7,326 nucleotides of DNA, taken from positions 1 to 7,326 of the forward strand of contig JBJECY010000094.1 of NCBI GenBank assembly GCA_051871515.1, read 5' to 3'. This DNA is from SFTJ01 sp051871515. GTDB lineage: Bacteria > Bacteroidota > Bacteroidia > Bacteroidales > Muribaculaceae. The translations under genes and the position numbers were made by a program. This document shows, piece after piece, positions 6,951-7,326 of this stretch. How positions within the stretch are numbered: position 1 is the stretch's first letter; every line of letters begins with the position of its first letter. Under the pieces are notes generated by a model, which had not been told where the DNA came from, did no database searches, and saw only the letters and a list, made by a program, of their open reading frames with translations.

Positions 6951-6983
6951 CGGGCGACGCTGCTATGCTTGCAGCGCCGCCCG
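6951..6983 (+). terminator. GC-rich hairpin after the last operon gene, possible terminator
   Basis: CGGGCG-A-CGCTGC (6951-6963) pairs with GCAGCG-C-CGCCCG (6971-6983): two 6-bp blocks split by one A/C mismatch around a 7-base loop (TATGCTT). It lies 37 bases after the stop codon of the DUF4465 gene. The following sequence (AATGTGTATATATTG) has no T-tract, so it may act as a 3'-end stabiliser or be only a partial terminator. Confidence 0.55.
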
Positions 6984-7196
6984 AATGTGTATATATTGCC
7001 GGGCTGGTTTGCGATGGGGCTGAACTTAAACAGGTAGGCTGTTATGCGCAAATGTGGTTTTTTATCATCTGTCTTTCTGCTTTTTAGCCACAATTAAGCT
7101 CCATTGCGCCCTCAAAACATCTGCTCAAAAACTAAAGTTGTTATCATCACAAAGCCAATGACCGAGTTGCGATAATAAAAAACATGTGACTTATTG
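6984..7196. other. Gene-free intergenic stretch with an imperfect inverted repeat
   Basis: No coding frame is supported in this region. GCGATGGGGCT (7011-7021) can pair, with two G-U wobbles, with AGCTCCATTGC (7098-7108 approximately). TTAA (7026-7029) can extend the stem to 7094-7097. Inside, TGTGG (7053-7057) pairs with CCACA (7088-7092), and AACAG/CTGTT (7029-7043) forms a small hairpin. This could be a folded RNA of about 100 nt or chance complementarity. The rest (about 7110-7196) shows nothing recognisable. Confidence 0.35.
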
Positions 7197-7226
7197 CTTG
7201 TGGAACGAAAAAAATATATAAATTTG
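7197..7226 (+). promoter_or_regulatory. Putative Bacteroidetes-type promoter for the downstream riboswitch unit
   Basis: TAAATTTG at 7219-7226 matches the Bacteroidetes -7 consensus TAnnTTTG exactly. CTTG at 7197-7200 is 18 bases upstream and is a fair -33 candidate. The cobalamin riboswitch begins about ten bases after the box, as for the first riboswitch. Confidence 0.65.
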
Positions 7227-7235
7227 CAGTGAACT

Positions 7236-7326
7236 TTGGTGTCGGCGCACATCGCCACAAGATGTGAGCCGGTGAAAAGGGAATCGGGTGTGAATCCCGA
7301 GCAGAGCCGCTGCTGTGAGCTTCAAA
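7236..7326 (+). ncRNA. Second cobalamin riboswitch, 3' part cut by window end
   Basis: TTTGGTGTCGGCG starts the 5' part. CACATC/GATGTG (about 7248-7266) forms a small stem and GGCGC...GAGCC can close around it. Then comes the core GGGAATCGGGTGTGAATCCCGAGCAGAGCCGCTGCTGTGAG. Bases 7272-7326 are identical to 1148-1202 of the first riboswitch. The B12 box and expression platform would lie beyond the window. The gene it controls is not visible, but it should be another corrinoid uptake or B12-related gene on the + strand. Confidence 0.9.

Noticed and set aside
1148..7326. The two identical 55-mers as ends of a mobile element
   Set aside because: Both copies are cores of cobalamin riboswitches in the same orientation. 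There is no transposase, no target-site duplication and no terminal inverted repeat.

Overview
This looks like chromosomal DNA of a Bacteroidales bacterium, for example a Prevotella- or Muribaculaceae-like gut species. The placement is inferred from several features. Genes start behind A-rich leaders without Shine-Dalgarno sites. Two TAnnTTTG-type (Bacteroidetes -7) promoter boxes are visible. A BtuG-like surface lipoprotein sits next to a TonB-dependent receptor, and two proteins end in type IX secretion (T9SS)-like C-terminal tails. The exact genus cannot be read from the sequence.

Layout: positions 1-861 hold the 3' end of an S9-family serine peptidase with an intact Ser-Asp-His catalytic domain. 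A perfect 15-bp hairpin with a T-tract (912-956) closes that unit. A promoter-like element (about 1039-1070) then leads into a full cobalamin riboswitch (about 1085-1306) with its B12 box, followed by a roughly 165-nt leader. Four genes follow on the + strand: btuB (1471-3513), btuG (3513-4670, overlapping btuB by 1 nt), a secreted protein of a Bacteroidetes surface-protein family (4722-5867), and a DUF4465-type secreted protein (5912-6913). A GC-rich hairpin (6951-6983) and about 210 nt of gene-free sequence come next. The window ends inside a second promoter plus cobalamin riboswitch (from about 7236). Its core is identical over 55 nt to the first, so another B12-controlled unit must begin just outside.

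How the genes probably work together: the riboswitch would switch the operon off when cobalamin is plentiful. BtuG is expected to sit on the cell surface as a lid on BtuB and capture corrinoids, and BtuB imports them across the outer membrane using TonB energy. The two downstream proteins have signal-peptidase-I type leaders and T9SS-like tails instead of lipoboxes. Their position in the operon makes them candidate accessory corrinoid-capture or surface proteins. That role is inferred from context; the sequence does not show it directly. The S9 peptidase is unrelated and separated by its terminator.
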